Of a DNA stretch of 64,000 bases, positions 36,164 through 47,377 are shown piece after piece. Location of the stretch: the NCBI RefSeq assembly GCF_022179465.1, contig NZ_BPQV01000001.1:62001-126000 (forward strand), in the 5' to 3' direction. The DNA is from Methylobacterium organophilum (GTDB taxonomy: Bacteria > Pseudomonadota > Alphaproteobacteria > Rhizobiales > Beijerinckiaceae). The stretch's first letter is position 1. Each line of letters opens with the position of its first letter. A program made the position numbers and the translations under genes. The notes under the pieces are model-generated. The model made no database searches. It was not told where the DNA came from and saw nothing but the letters and a program-made list of their open reading frames with translations.

Positions 36164-37285
36164 ATGAGAGTCACCGTCGAGCGCGCGGCCCTTCTCAGGT
36201 CGCTCGGCCACGTGCACCGGGTCGTCGAGCGTCGCAACACGATCCCGATTCTCTCCAACGTGCTGCTGCGCGGCGGGCCGGACGGGCTTGAGCTGAAGGC
36301 GACCGACCTCGACATCGAGGTGACCGAGACGATTCCCGCCGATGTGGTCGATGCGGGCGCCACCACGGTGCCGGCGCATGTCATCTACGACATCGTCCGC
36401 AAGCTGCCCGAAGGCGCGCAGGTCTCCCTGGAGACGAGCGGTGAGACCGGGCAGATGACGATCCGTTCGGGCCGCTCGCGCTTCGCCCTGGGCGCGCTGC
36501 CGGAAGGGGACTTCCCGGATCTCGCCGCGGGCGAATTGCCCCACCGCTTCACCATCGGCGGCCTCGACCTGAAGCGTCTCATCGACAAGACGCAGTTCGC
36601 GATCTCGACGGAGGAGACGCGCTACTACCTCAACGGCATCTACCTGCACACGCTCGATGCCGATGCCGGGCTGAAACTGCGGGCGGTCGCCACCGACGGG
36701 CATCGCCTCGCCCGTGTCGAGATCGACGCTCCCGAAGGCAGCGGCGGCATGCCGGGCATCATCGTGCCGCGGAAGGCCGTGGCCGAAATTCAGAAGCTCG
36801 TGGACGATGGCGGCGAGACCGTCGAGGTCGAGCTGTCGCCGGCCAAGATCCGCCTGCGCTTCGCCGGCGGCGTGACGCTGATCTCGAAGCTGATCGACGG
36901 CACCTTCCCCGATTACCAGCGGGTCATCCCCTCCGGGAACGACAAGTACCTCACCGTCCAGCGCGACGAGTTCGCCAAGGCAGTGGACCGCGTCTCGACG
37001 ATCTCGTCCGAGCGGGGCCGCGCCGTGAAGCTCGCCATGGGCGAGGGGCGCCTCGCCCTCTCGGTGAACAATCCGGATTCCGGCTCGGCCACGGAAGAGC
37101 TCGACGTCGACTACGATGCGGCCACTCTCGATATCGGCTTCAACGCCCGCTACCTGCTCGACATCACCGGCCAGCTCGAGGGCGACACCGCCCTGTTCAA
37201 GCTGGCGGATCCGGGCTCCCCGACCCTGATCCAGGACAAAGAAGGCGCCTCTGCCCTCTACGTGCTGATGCCGATGCGGGTGTGA
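36164..37285 (+). CDS. dnaN: DNA polymerase III beta sliding clamp
   Basis: A 373-residue ring-forming processivity factor. It starts MRVTVERAALLRSLGHVHRV and contains the family blocks RNTIPILSNVLL, ATDLDIEVTE, TDGHRLAR and the C-terminal YVLMPMRV. The three repeated clamp folds fit the length. The start at 36164 is set by homology; the open frame runs 31 codons further upstream without support. It is followed 40 bp later by recF. Confidence 0.97.
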   Translation: MRVTVERAALLRSLGHVHRVVERRNTIPILSNVLLRGGPDGLELKATDLDIEVTETIPADVVDAGATTVPAHVIYDIVRKLPEGAQVSLETSGETGQMTIRSGRSRFALGALPEGDFPDLAAGELPHRFTIGGLDLKRLIDKTQFAISTEETRYYLNGIYLHTLDADAGLKLRAVATDGHRLARVEIDAPEGSGGMPGIIVPRKAVAEIQKLVDDGGETVEVELSPAKIRLRFAGGVTLISKLIDGTFPDYQRVIPSGNDKYLTVQRDEFAKAVDRVSTISSERGRAVKLAMGEGRLALSVNNPDSGSATEELDVDYDAATLDIGFNARYLLDITGQLEGDTALFKLADPGSPTLIQDKEGASALYVLMPMRV

Positions 37286-37325
37286 CGCAGGTTTCGAAGA
37301 CGACGCCTGCGTCTATATCGTTTGC

Positions 37326-38483
37326 ATGGATACGATGCCGGCCGGGGCGCCGCGCCTCAGCCGCCTGATCGCCCGCGACTTCCGCAACCACGCCGATCTC
37401 GATCTCGTGCTCGGGCGGCGCTTTGTCGCGCTGGTGGGCGAGAACGGAGCGGGCAAGACCAATCTTCTGGAGGCGATCTCGCTGTTCTGCCCGGGCCGCG
37501 GCCTGAGGCGGGCAGATTTCGCGACCATGGCCCGCCAAGGTGGTCCGGGGGGCTTTGCCGTGTCCGCGACCCTGTCCGGCGACGGAGACGGTCACCGACT
37601 CGGCACCGGCCTGGAGCCGCCGGGGCATGACGGCCGGGCGGCGCGGCTGTGCCGGATCGACGGTGCCGCGGCCTCCTCACCCGTCGCCTTCTCGGAATTC
37701 CTGCGCGTGGTCTGGCTGACGCCGGATCTCGACGGGTTGTTCCGCGGTCCGGCCGGCGACAGACGGCGCTTCCTCGACCGGCTCGTGCTTGCCGTCGATG
37801 CCGGGCACGGCGCCCGGGTCTCCGCGATGGAACGGGCGCTGCGCTCGCGCAACCGCCTGCTGGAGGAACGCCCCGACGATGCCCGCTGGCTCGACGCCAT
37901 CGAGCGCGAGGTGGCCGAGCTCGGCATCGCCGTCGCCCTTGCCCGCCGGGAGACCGTGGAGCGCCTCGACCGCCTGATCGCCGAGAACAGGGACGACGCA
38001 CAGCCTTTTCCCTGGGCGAGCGTTCGGCTCGAAGGCGATCTCGACGACCTCGTCGCGGTCTGGCCGGCTCTGGAGGCGGAGGACCGCTTCCGCCGCGCCC
38101 TGCAGCAGGGGCGCCATCGCGACCGCGCTGCGGGTCGTACCCTCATCGGACCGCAGACGACGGATCTCGTCGTGCGTCACGGGCCGAAGGACGTGCCCGC
38201 CGCGACCGCCTCGACGGGCGAGCAGAAGGCCCTGCTGATCGGGCTCGTCCTCGCCCATGCCCGCCTCGTCCAGGCGATGAGTGGGCTTGCGCCCCTCATC
38301 CTCCTCGACGAGGTCGCCGCCCATCTCGACCCGCGCCGCCGCGCCGGCCTGTTCGACGCCCTGGAGGCGCTGCCGGGACAGGTCTGGATGACGGGGGCGG
38401 ATCCGGCCCTGTTCGTGGAGCTCGACGGGCGCGCCGATGTGATACGGATTGTGGACGGCCACGTGGTGCCGTCCGACGCCTGA
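37326..38483 (+). CDS. recF: DNA replication and repair protein RecF
   Basis: A 385-residue SMC-like ATPase that helps load RecA at gaps. Walker A is GENGAGKT (38-45), the ABC-type signature is STGEQKALLIGL and Walker B is LILLDEVAAHLD. It lies downstream of dnaN in the common order. The usual gyrB does not follow; a LysE exporter comes next, 7 bp away. Confidence 0.95.
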   Translation: MDTMPAGAPRLSRLIARDFRNHADLDLVLGRRFVALVGENGAGKTNLLEAISLFCPGRGLRRADFATMARQGGPGGFAVSATLSGDGDGHRLGTGLEPPGHDGRAARLCRIDGAAASSPVAFSEFLRVVWLTPDLDGLFRGPAGDRRRFLDRLVLAVDAGHGARVSAMERALRSRNRLLEERPDDARWLDAIEREVAELGIAVALARRETVERLDRLIAENRDDAQPFPWASVRLEGDLDDLVAVWPALEAEDRFRRALQQGRHRDRAAGRTLIGPQTTDLVVRHGPKDVPAATASTGEQKALLIGLVLAHARLVQAMSGLAPLILLDEVAAHLDPRRRAGLFDALEALPGQVWMTGADPALFVELDGRADVIRIVDGHVVPSDA

Positions 38484-38490
38484 TTCCGCC

Positions 38491-39102
38491 ATGCCCCTGT
38501 CGAGCCTCGCCCTGTTCGCCACCGTCTATGCGGTCGCCGTCGCCACGCCGGGGCCCGGTGTGGTCGCCCTCGTCGCCCGCGTCCTGGCGCGTGGGCCAGG
38601 CGGCGTGCCGGCCTTCATCGTGGGTTTCCTCGTCGGGGACCTCGTCTGGTTCTCTATCGCGGCGACCGGCTTCGCGGTGCTCGCACAGAGCTTCGCAGCC
38701 CTGTTCATCGGGCTCCGCTATCTCGGCGCGGCCTATCTCCTTTATCTCGCATGGCGCGCCTGGACCGCACCGGTCGAATCGGTGACGGCAGAGCCCCTGC
38801 ATGGCGAGGGCCGCCTGCGCCTGTTTCTCGGCGGCTTCGCACTGACCCTCGGCAACCCGAAGGTGGTGCTGTTCTTCCTGGCGCTGCTGCCGAGCGTGGT
38901 CGATCTCGAACATCTCGATGCGCGCGGAATGGCCGAGATCGCAGCCGTCATCGTGATCGTGCTCAGCACGACCCTCGGCGGCTATGCCGTCGCGGCTGAT
39001 CGAGCTCGCCGCCTGTTTACTTCCCAAAGGGCTCGCCGGGCCGTCAACCGCGGGTCCGGGGCCGTCATGGCCGGCGCGGCTCTCGCTGTGGCCACCCGCT
39101 GA
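38491..39102 (+). CDS. LysE family amino-acid exporter
   Basis: A 203-residue membrane protein with about six helices. The LysE/RhtB start motif is visible (VAVATPGPGVVALVARVLARG), and GFALTLGNPKVVLFFLALLP matches the conserved N-P-K segment. It probably exports an amino acid or related metabolite; the substrate cannot be told. It is close behind recF and may share its transcript. Confidence 0.9.
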   Translation: MPLSSLALFATVYAVAVATPGPGVVALVARVLARGPGGVPAFIVGFLVGDLVWFSIAATGFAVLAQSFAALFIGLRYLGAAYLLYLAWRAWTAPVESVTAEPLHGEGRLRLFLGGFALTLGNPKVVLFFLALLPSVVDLEHLDARGMAEIAAVIVIVLSTTLGGYAVAADRARRLFTSQRARRAVNRGSGAVMAGAALAVATR

Positions 39103-39484
39103 GGTCGGCTCGGCACAGGAAGCCCCCTATCACGTCGAGGAGCGAGACGCGGGCGCGGGCACCGACGAATATCCCGTCACTGCCAGCTTCACCGAAGAAC
39201 ACTTTGTCGGGCCATGCGATTCCGGAGCGGCTTGATCGCTCCCGGCCATGCGTCCGGCGACAGCTCCCGCCACGCGGGCTCATTTACGAGGGCATGACGC
39301 ACCGCCTCGGTCTTGCTCCCGCGCGCCCGTAGTGCCAGCTTCTCGGCGAGGCGTTCACCTCGTCGCTGCGGACGTTTTTAGAGGCATGCGCGGCTTCGCT
39401 GCTTAGACATCCGAAACGCATCGCCTACACGCCCGCCCCGCAAACCGGCCGCTCCGGCTTCGATCCGATTTTCGCAGAGACACC
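39103..39484. other. Intergenic region with decayed toxin-antitoxin DNA
   Basis: No intact gene is present in these 382 bases. The minus strand holds remnants of a VapB-like antitoxin and of the first codons of a VapC-like toxin (see the separate entry). The remaining 100 bases before recQ contain its promoter and show nothing else I recognise. Confidence 0.55.
39130..39387 (-). pseudogene. vapBC-type toxin-antitoxin remnant
   Basis: An ATG at 39387 begins MPLKTS and stops after ten codons. In another frame the sequence continues as ERLAEKLALRARGSKTEAVR followed by HALVNE, the core of PSK/VapB-type antitoxins, and ends KPLRNRMARQ at a stop (39189-39191). The junction region reads as a damaged 'MPLNIRNDEVNRLAEKL'. 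Just after it, from 39172, IFVGARARVSLLDVI resembles the MFVDASAIVSLL start of VapC PIN-domain toxins, with a missing start Met and catalytic Asp. The toxin then disappears. I read this as a dead type II toxin-antitoxin locus; the match is from memory of the family pattern. Confidence 0.55.
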
Positions 39485-41347
39485 ATGACCGCTCGCCTCG
39501 ACGAGGCCCGTGCCGCGCTCCGAAAGACCTTCGGCTACGACGATTTCCGGCCCGGCCAGGATGAGGTGATTGGGGCGGTGCTCGACGGCGAGCACGTCTT
39601 CGCCGTGATGCCGACCGGGTCGGGCAAGTCGATGACCTACCAGCTCCCGGCTCTGGTGGATGCCGGATTGACGGTGGTGGTCTCGCCGCTGATCGCCTTG
39701 ATGCACGATCAGGTGCAGCAGATGCGCGCCTTCGGCATCGAGGCGGCGACGCTGAATTCCACGGTGGCCGAATCCGAATCGCGCGAGGCCTGGCGCAAGA
39801 TCCGGAGCGGCGAGTTGCGCCTGCTCTTCGTCTCGCCGGAGCGGCTGCTGATGGAAGGCTGCATGGACGCCCTGTGCGGGGCCGGCGTGCGCCGTCTCGC
39901 CGTGGACGAGGCCCATTGCGTCTCGCAATGGGGGCACGACTTCCGGCCGGAATACCGCGAGCTCGCCCGTGTCCGCGAGGCGCTGGGCAACGTGCAGACG
40001 CTGGCCCTCACCGCCACCGCCGACCAGGCGACGCAGGCCGACATCTCCGAGCGGCTTTTCCCTGCCGGCCGGCCGCCGCGGACCTTCGTCCATTCCTTCG
40101 ATCGGCCGAACATCCGGCTGACGTTCGAGCCCAAGGACAATCCGACACGGCAGCTGGAGCGTTTCCTGCGCCCCCGGCGCTCGGAGAGCGGCATCATTTA
40201 TTGCTCGTCCCGCAAGCGGGTGGAGCAGCTCGCCGACAGCCTCAAGGCGGATGGCTTCAAGGCCTTCCCCTACCATGCCGGGCTCGACCAGGGCACGCGC
40301 ATGCGCAACCAGGACACCTTCCTGCAGGAGGACGGGGTGGTGATGACCGCCACCGTCGCCTTCGGCATGGGGATCAACAAGCCCGACGTGCGCTTCGTCT
40401 GCCATGCCGACATGCCGACCAATGTCGAGGGCTATTACCAGGAGATCGGCCGCGCCGGCCGCGACGGCCTGCCCGCGGACACGCTCACCCTCTATGGCCT
40501 TGACGACATGGCCCTGCGGCGCCGTCAGATCGACGAGAAGGAGATCCCGGACGAGCGGCGCCGGGTCGAGCGCCGCAAGCTCGAGGCGATGATCGCGCTC
40601 TGCGAGGGCGCGACCTGCCGCCGCCAGTCGCTGCTGGCCTATTTCGGCGAGACCAGCGCCCCCTGCGGCCGCTGCGACCTCTGCCGCGGCGGGGTGACCC
40701 TGATCGACGGCACCGTCCCCGCCCAGAAGCTCCTTTCCGCGATCGTGCGCACCGGGCAGCGCTACGGCGCGGCCTATGTCTGCGACCTCGTGCACGGCAA
40801 GGAGAGCGAGCAGATCCGTCGCAACGGCCACGCCGCCCTCAAGACCTTCGGCGTCGGCGCCGACAAGCCGGTCGCGGCTTGGCGCGCGATCCTACGCCAG
40901 CTCTTCGCGGCAGGCGCGGTCGCCGAAAATGCCGACGGCTATGGCGGCCTGTCCATGACCGAGAAGGGCGAGGCGATCCTGTTCGGTCGCGACCGGATCG
41001 AGCTGCGCCCCGATCCAGAGCCACGCAAGGCCGAATCCCGCAGCCGGCGTTCCGCCACCCGCGAGGACGACGCCCTTCAGCTCGGCGAGGCGGACGAGGC
41101 CCTGTTCCAGCACCTGCGCGGTCTGCGCGCCACTATCGCCCGGGCGGAAGGCATCGCCGCCTTCATGGTCTTCCCCGACCGGACGCTGATCGAGATGGCC
41201 CGCGCCAAGCCCGTCGATCTCTGGGCCCTACGCTCGGTCCACGGGGTCGGCGAGCGCAAACGCGAGGCCTATGGCGAGCGCTTCGTGACCGCGATCGCGG
41301 AATTTCTGGCCGATGACGGGCAGCGCCGCCGGACGATCACCGGCTGA
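39485..41347 (+). CDS. recQ: ATP-dependent DNA helicase RecQ
   Basis: A 620-residue 3'-5' helicase. Walker A lies in [14 protein letters not shown] (near 41-54) and the DEAH box in [16 protein letters not shown]. Helicase motifs V and VI occur in [16 protein letters not shown] and [12 protein letters not shown]. The zinc-binding Cys set follows (CR.Q.LL.YFGE...CGRCDLC), then the winged helix and a C-terminal HRDC domain (about 540-610). Full length for the family. It repairs stalled forks and acts with RecF-pathway proteins, one of which lies 1 kb upstream. Confidence 0.96.
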   Translation: MTARLDEARAALRKTFGYDDFRPGQDEVIGAVLDGEHVFAVMPTGSGKSMTYQLPALVDAGLTVVVSPLIALMHDQVQQMRAFGIEAATLNSTVAESESREAWRKIRSGELRLLFVSPERLLMEGCMDALCGAGVRRLAVDEAHCVSQWGHDFRPEYRELARVREALGNVQTLALTATADQATQADISERLFPAGRPPRTFVHSFDRPNIRLTFEPKDNPTRQLERFLRPRRSESGIIYCSSRKRVEQLADSLKADGFKAFPYHAGLDQGTRMRNQDTFLQEDGVVMTATVAFGMGINKPDVRFVCHADMPTNVEGYYQEIGRAGRDGLPADTLTLYGLDDMALRRRQIDEKEIPDERRRVERRKLEAMIALCEGATCRRQSLLAYFGETSAPCGRCDLCRGGVTLIDGTVPAQKLLSAIVRTGQRYGAAYVCDLVHGKESEQIRRNGHAALKTFGVGADKPVAAWRAILRQLFAAGAVAENADGYGGLSMTEKGEAILFGRDRIELRPDPEPRKAESRSRRSATREDDALQLGEADEALFQHLRGLRATIARAEGIAAFMVFPDRTLIEMARAKPVDLWALRSVHGVGERKREAYGERFVTAIAEFLADDGQRRRTITG

Positions 41348-41376
41348 CCGCTAAGATCGGACGCGGGGCGACCGGT

Positions 41377-41562
41377 TCACACCTTCACGTCGACGAGCTT
41401 GCCCTGTCCCTGTGGCGGGGCGGGCGACGCATTCGCCGTACTCGCCACGAGATCGGCGACGGCGCGCTCCGCATCGATCTGCTGGCGTGCCACGGCCGTG
41501 CCGACGTTCTGCGAGAACGAGGCGGCCAGCATCTGCGTGGCTTGCGAGGCGATGGAGGTCAT
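41377..41562 (-). CDS. Small hypothetical protein (YjfB-like?)
   Basis: A 61-residue protein, MTSIASQATQMLAASFSQNV then an amphipathic helix with a Pro/Gln-rich tail. The early 'A-x-x-Q-N-V-G-T-A-V-x-R-x-x-I-D' pattern recalls the short YjfB-like 'putative motility protein' family, but the likeness is weak. It is convergent with recQ, 29 bp apart. The ribosome-binding site is poor. Confidence 0.45.
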   Translation of the reverse strand: MTSIASQATQMLAASFSQNVGTAVARQQIDAERAVADLVASTANASPAPPQGQGKLVDVKV

Positions 41563-41829
41563 GCCTGCAGCCTAGGGCCCTCCCCGTGAAGGCGCAGTTA
41601 CCACGACACCGAAGGATTGATCAGAATGATGGTTCTCGCCTTCGGAAAACGATGCAGCAAGACCTCGGCGTTCGTATCTGGCTTGCGTGAGAGCCAAGCC
41701 CTGCCCACGGGCGATCGTCCAAGCGTGCCCTTCCGGTTGCGCGCGTGACTCTTTCGCACTCGCCCCTGGCGATCTGCATCGTGTAGGCACGCGGCTCCCT
41801 CACGCCTTCGCCCGAGGAGCCGCCGAGTC

Positions 41830-43065
41830 ATTTCCGAGAGTCCCGCTTCGAGCGCCCCCTTCCGCCGTCAGGTCTTCTACCTGCCCGGCTTCGATCCGCG
41901 CGATCCCGAGACCTATTGGGGCCTCTATCGCCGCGAAGCCCGCTTCACGGCTGGTCGGCGTGGCCTCGGAATCACGGTCGGCGAGCCGGTGCGGAACTCC
42001 GATGGCCTCAGCCTCGACTGGACGATCCGCTGCGAAGCCGGGGCACGGCAGGCCGAGACGCGCTATACGCTTCTGCGCTGGGAAGAGATCGTCCGCAGCC
42101 GCTTCCCCCGCTCCAACCTGACGCGCCTTTGGGCGATCCCAGCGCTCTGGTGGCGTCTCCGGCGCAGCGGCTACACGAAAGCCTTCCGCAAGGAGGCGCG
42201 CCGCTTCGCCCGAGTCATCTACGGCGTGCATCAGATCTACGCCGCCTTCGTGCTGCTGGCCGTTGCGGCGGCGACGCTGCTGGTGACGGGCACGCCCCTC
42301 AGCGGCGGGCCGGCCGCACTGACCGCTCTCCTGATCCCGCTCGTAGCCTACGGAATCCTGGGGCTCATCACCCGCGTCACCAAGGGCAAGCCGCTCTACA
42401 TCGCCCACCTCGTCGACGACACGGCCTTCACCCACGACCACGCGAGCGGGGCCGAGACCCGCATGCGCGACCGGCTCGGCGCCTGGGCCGAGAAAATCCG
42501 CGCCGCGGAAGGCCAGGCGGACGAGATCGTGGTGATCGGCCATTCCTCGTCGAGCTTCCTCGCGATCGAAGCATTGGACCGGCTCCTGTCCACCGACCCC
42601 GATTTCGGCCGCCGCAGCACGCCCGTGACCCTCGTTACCATCGGCAGCGTAATTCCCTGGATCACCCTCGACCCCCGGGCAGTGGAGATGCGGGCCGCGC
42701 TCCAGCGCTTCGGAGCCGCCTCGGCGATCGCTTGGCTCGACCTCAGAGCCAAATGGGACTGGCTTTCGATCCACCTGCGCGATCCCCTCCAGGCGAGCGG
42801 GCTCCCGGCGGCCGCCCCGGGGCGGCTCGTGGCGCAGCACGTGCGGATCGAGGACCTGATCGAGCCCCGGATCGTGGCCCGGCGGCGCTGGAACCTGTTC
42901 CGCATGCATTTCCAGCTGCTGATGTCGAGTTGCCGCCCGGACACCTTCGACTACATCGCCTTCACGGCCGCCCCGGAGCCCGTCCACGCCTATGTGGCGG
43001 CGCGCCGCAAGGCGGGGCAGCAGGGGGCAGCGCAGGATCCGGAGGCCGCCATCGCGGGGGTATGA
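41830..43065 (+). CDS. Membrane-spanning alpha/beta-hydrolase-like protein; probable non-ATG start
   Basis: A protein of about 411 residues. Two hydrophobic helices (about 135-180) are followed by VVIGHSSSSFLAIEAL, a nucleophile-elbow-like G-H-S-x-S, so it may be an esterase/lipase-type fold with an unknown substrate. The first ordinary start is GTG 41989, but coding-quality sequence with the expected N-terminal RRQVFYLPGFDPRDPETYWG lies upstream in frame. No ATG, GTG or TTG occurs between there and a stop near 41748. An ATT at 41830 has GAGGAG 10 bp upstream and is my best start; it may be a genuine rare start or a mutated ATG. I cannot name the family. Confidence 0.65.
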   Translation: MSESPASSAPFRRQVFYLPGFDPRDPETYWGLYRREARFTAGRRGLGITVGEPVRNSDGLSLDWTIRCEAGARQAETRYTLLRWEEIVRSRFPRSNLTRLWAIPALWWRLRRSGYTKAFRKEARRFARVIYGVHQIYAAFVLLAVAAATLLVTGTPLSGGPAALTALLIPLVAYGILGLITRVTKGKPLYIAHLVDDTAFTHDHASGAETRMRDRLGAWAEKIRAAEGQADEIVVIGHSSSSFLAIEALDRLLSTDPDFGRRSTPVTLVTIGSVIPWITLDPRAVEMRAALQRFGAASAIAWLDLRAKWDWLSIHLRDPLQASGLPAAAPGRLVAQHVRIEDLIEPRIVARRRWNLFRMHFQLLMSSCRPDTFDYIAFTAAPEPVHAYVAARRKAGQQGAAQDPEAAIAGV

Positions 43066-43214
43066 GCGGATCGCGCACAAGAGAGTGTTTGCAGGCTCGG
43101 CCCTGACGCTCTAGAGCCGCATCCACGCACATGAATGCAGATCCTGGATTCGCAGGGTAACATCCCGCCCGCGGTTGCCGTCTCCTGTCGGACGGCCGCA
43201 GCGTGTCGTGGACG

Positions 43215-43236
43215 CCTGACGCCGGACGGCGTCAGG
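43215..43236 (+). promoter_or_regulatory. Strong hairpin in the purL leader
   Basis: CCTGACGCC, loop GGAC, GGCGTCAGG forms a perfect 9-bp stem ending 20 bp before the purL ATG. There is no T-run, so it is more likely a translational or RNA-stability element than a terminator. Confidence 0.5.
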
Positions 43237-43256
43237 TGAGGCTTCAAGGTCTTGGC

Positions 43257-45482
<2,226 letters not shown>

Positions 45483-45506
45483 AGCCCTTCGAGAAGGACC
45501 GTTCCG

Positions 45507-45743
45507 ATGCCGATGGATGCGCGCGAGATCGAGGCGATGATCCGCGAGGCGCTGCCCGACGCCACGGTGGAGATCAAGGATCTCGCCGGCGACGGCGACC
45601 ACTATGCCGCGACCGTGATCTCCTCCGCCTTCAAGGGCAAGACGCGGGTCGCCCAGCACCAGATGGTCTACGGCGCCCTGCAGGGACGCATGGGCGGCGT
45701 GCTGCACGCCCTTGCGCTGACCACGGGCGTTCCCCAGGATTAA
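45507..45743 (+). CDS. BolA/IbaG family protein
   Basis: A 78-residue BolA-like protein with the helix-turn KGKTRVAQHQMVYGAL containing the conserved His. The family partners monothiol CGFS glutaredoxins in iron-sulfur trafficking, and such a glutaredoxin is the very next gene, 87 bp away. The short length fits the YrbA/IbaG subgroup. Confidence 0.94.
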   Translation: MPMDAREIEAMIREALPDATVEIKDLAGDGDHYAATVISSAFKGKTRVAQHQMVYGALQGRMGGVLHALALTTGVPQD

Positions 45744-45830
45744 GGGATTCCGCGCGCGGACGGGTTTGCCCGGGCATCGCGCCACCGGACTCCGACGATC
45801 AATTCGCAGAACCGCGCAAGGACGGGACCC

Positions 45831-46169
45831 ATGACCGACATCAACACGGCGATCCAGAACGAGATCGCCTCCCAGGACGTGGTCGTGTTCATGAAGGGCA
45901 CGCCGCAATTCCCGATGTGCGGCTTCTCGGGCCAGGTCGTGCAGATCCTCAATTACCTCGAAGTGCCGTTCAAGGGCGTGAACGTCCTCGACGACATGGC
46001 GATCCGCGAGGGCATCAAGGCCTTCTCCAACTGGCCGACCATCCCGCAGATCTACGTGAAGGGCGAGTTCGTGGGCGGCTGCGACATCGCCCGCGAGATG
46101 TTCCAGTCCGGCGAGCTGCAGCAGTTCCTGTCCGAGAAGGGCATCCCGGTGAAGACCGCCGCCGCCTGA
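45831..46169 (+). CDS. grxD: Monothiol glutaredoxin (Grx4 type)
   Basis: A 112-residue glutaredoxin with the single-Cys active site CGFS in FMKGTPQFPMCGFSGQ, followed by SNWPTIPQIYVKGEFVGGCD for glutathione binding. It carries a [2Fe-2S] cluster between two subunits or with BolA and delivers it to other proteins. It is paired with the upstream BolA gene and followed by a strong terminator. Confidence 0.97.
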   Translation: MTDINTAIQNEIASQDVVVFMKGTPQFPMCGFSGQVVQILNYLEVPFKGVNVLDDMAIREGIKAFSNWPTIPQIYVKGEFVGGCDIAREMFQSGELQQFLSEKGIPVKTAAA

Positions 46170-46193
46170 CCGGCGCCGGAGCGGACGGAGGAA

Positions 46194-46215
46194 GGGCGCC
46201 GCGGGCGCCCTTTTT
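46194..46215 (+). terminator. Rho-independent terminator of purL-bolA-grxD
   Basis: GGGCGCC, loop GCG, GGCGCCC, then TTTTT, 24 bp after the grxD stop. Confidence 0.92.
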
Positions 46216-46296
46216 CGTGCGCACTGGCCAGAGCGGCGGGAAACGCCTGCGGCCTCAGGGACTTCTCTTCGGAGCGAGCGTCGCCGGAGGGAGCGC

Positions 46297-47193
46297 ATGC
46301 GGGATGTCATCATCGTGGGCGGCGGCCCGGCCGGGCTGAATGCCGCCCTGATCCTCGGGCGCAGCCGGCGCAGCGTGCTCCTCTGCGACACCGGCGAGCC
46401 GCGCAACGCGGCCACGCCCCGGACCTGGGGCCTGTTCACCCGGGACGGCACGGCCCCCTTCGACCTGCGGGCCAAGGCCCATGCCGATCTCGACCGCTAC
46501 GAGACCGTGCGGCGGCGGCAGGTGGAGGTGGTGGAAGCCCGGCGGGTGGAGGACGGCTTCGAGATCGTCCAGGCCGATGGGCGCCGCGAGCGCGCCCGCC
46601 GCCTGATCCTCGCCACCGGCCTGCGCCAGGAACTGCCGCAGGTCGAGGGCTTCGACACCTATTGGGGCCGGGGCGTGCATGCCTGCCCCTATTGCGACGG
46701 CTACGAGGCGCGGGACCGTGCCCTCGTCGCCTATGGCGAGGGGCATGGCGGCTGTGGGCTCGCCCTGGAGCTGACCTGCTGGAGCCCCGACGTCACCCTC
46801 TGCGTCGAAGGCGAGGCGTCCCTGTCGGAGAAGGACCGGGCGCGCCTTGCCCGCAACCGCATCCGCGTGGTCGAGGGCCCGGCCCTCCGCCTGGAAGGCG
46901 ACGGCGACCAGCCGAGCCGCCTCGTGCTCGCGGACGGGCGCGCGATCGCCTGCACGGCCCTGTTCCTGATGCCGGATACCTGCGCCCCCTCCCCTCTGGT
47001 GACGCAGCTCGGCTGCGAACTCACCGAGCGCGGGGTGGTGCCGACCCGGGACTACGAGAAGACCAACGTGCCGGGTCTCTACGTGGCCGGCGACGCCTCC
47101 CGCCGGGTGCAGTTCGCCGTCGTCGCCGCGGCGGAGGGCGCGATGGCCGCCTTCGCGATCAACACGGAGCTCATCGCCGAGGACACCCGCTGA
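46297..47193 (+). CDS. Thioredoxin-reductase-like FAD/NAD(P) oxidoreductase
   Basis: A 298-residue flavoprotein. The FAD-binding VIIVGGGPAGLNAALILGRS starts at residue 4; the redox-active CPYC lies in GVHACPYCDGYE near 128-135, and the second FAD motif is GLYVAGDAS. The NADPH loop is unusual: YGEGHGGCGLALEL in place of the canonical G-G-G-D-S-A. It resembles the shorter thioredoxin-reductase relatives that act on substrates other than thioredoxin. It is a single gene between grxD and an SMP-30 gene. Confidence 0.88.
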   Translation: MRDVIIVGGGPAGLNAALILGRSRRSVLLCDTGEPRNAATPRTWGLFTRDGTAPFDLRAKAHADLDRYETVRRRQVEVVEARRVEDGFEIVQADGRRERARRLILATGLRQELPQVEGFDTYWGRGVHACPYCDGYEARDRALVAYGEGHGGCGLALELTCWSPDVTLCVEGEASLSEKDRARLARNRIRVVEGPALRLEGDGDQPSRLVLADGRAIACTALFLMPDTCAPSPLVTQLGCELTERGVVPTRDYEKTNVPGLYVAGDASRRVQFAVVAAAEGAMAAFAINTELIAEDTR

Positions 47194-47220
47194 GGCTGGT
47201 TTCGGGGTGAGGCGGTGGCG

Positions 47221-47268
47221 CCTCTCCTCGCCTCCTGGGCGAGGGGGACCGCGCGCAGCGCGGGGGAG
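47221..47268 (-). repeat. Dispersed intergenic repeat, copy 1
   Basis: On the minus strand this reads CTCCCCCGCGCTGCGCGCGG, then TCCCCCTCGCCCAGGAGGCG and AGGAGAGG. It contains two potential hairpins (CCGCGCGCAGCGCGG and CCTCGCC/GGCGAGG). A diverged copy in the opposite orientation lies at 52851-52900. It looks like a genome-wide intergenic palindrome family. Confidence 0.6.
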
Positions 47269-47377
47269 CGGCTGCCCGAGCACGCGGCCGGAGGCGAGAG
47301 GACGGGGCCGGATATCGGCTCGGGGCCCGGCGTTGTCCCCGAAACGGGACCGGTCCCGTCCGGAGCGATCGAGAGCC

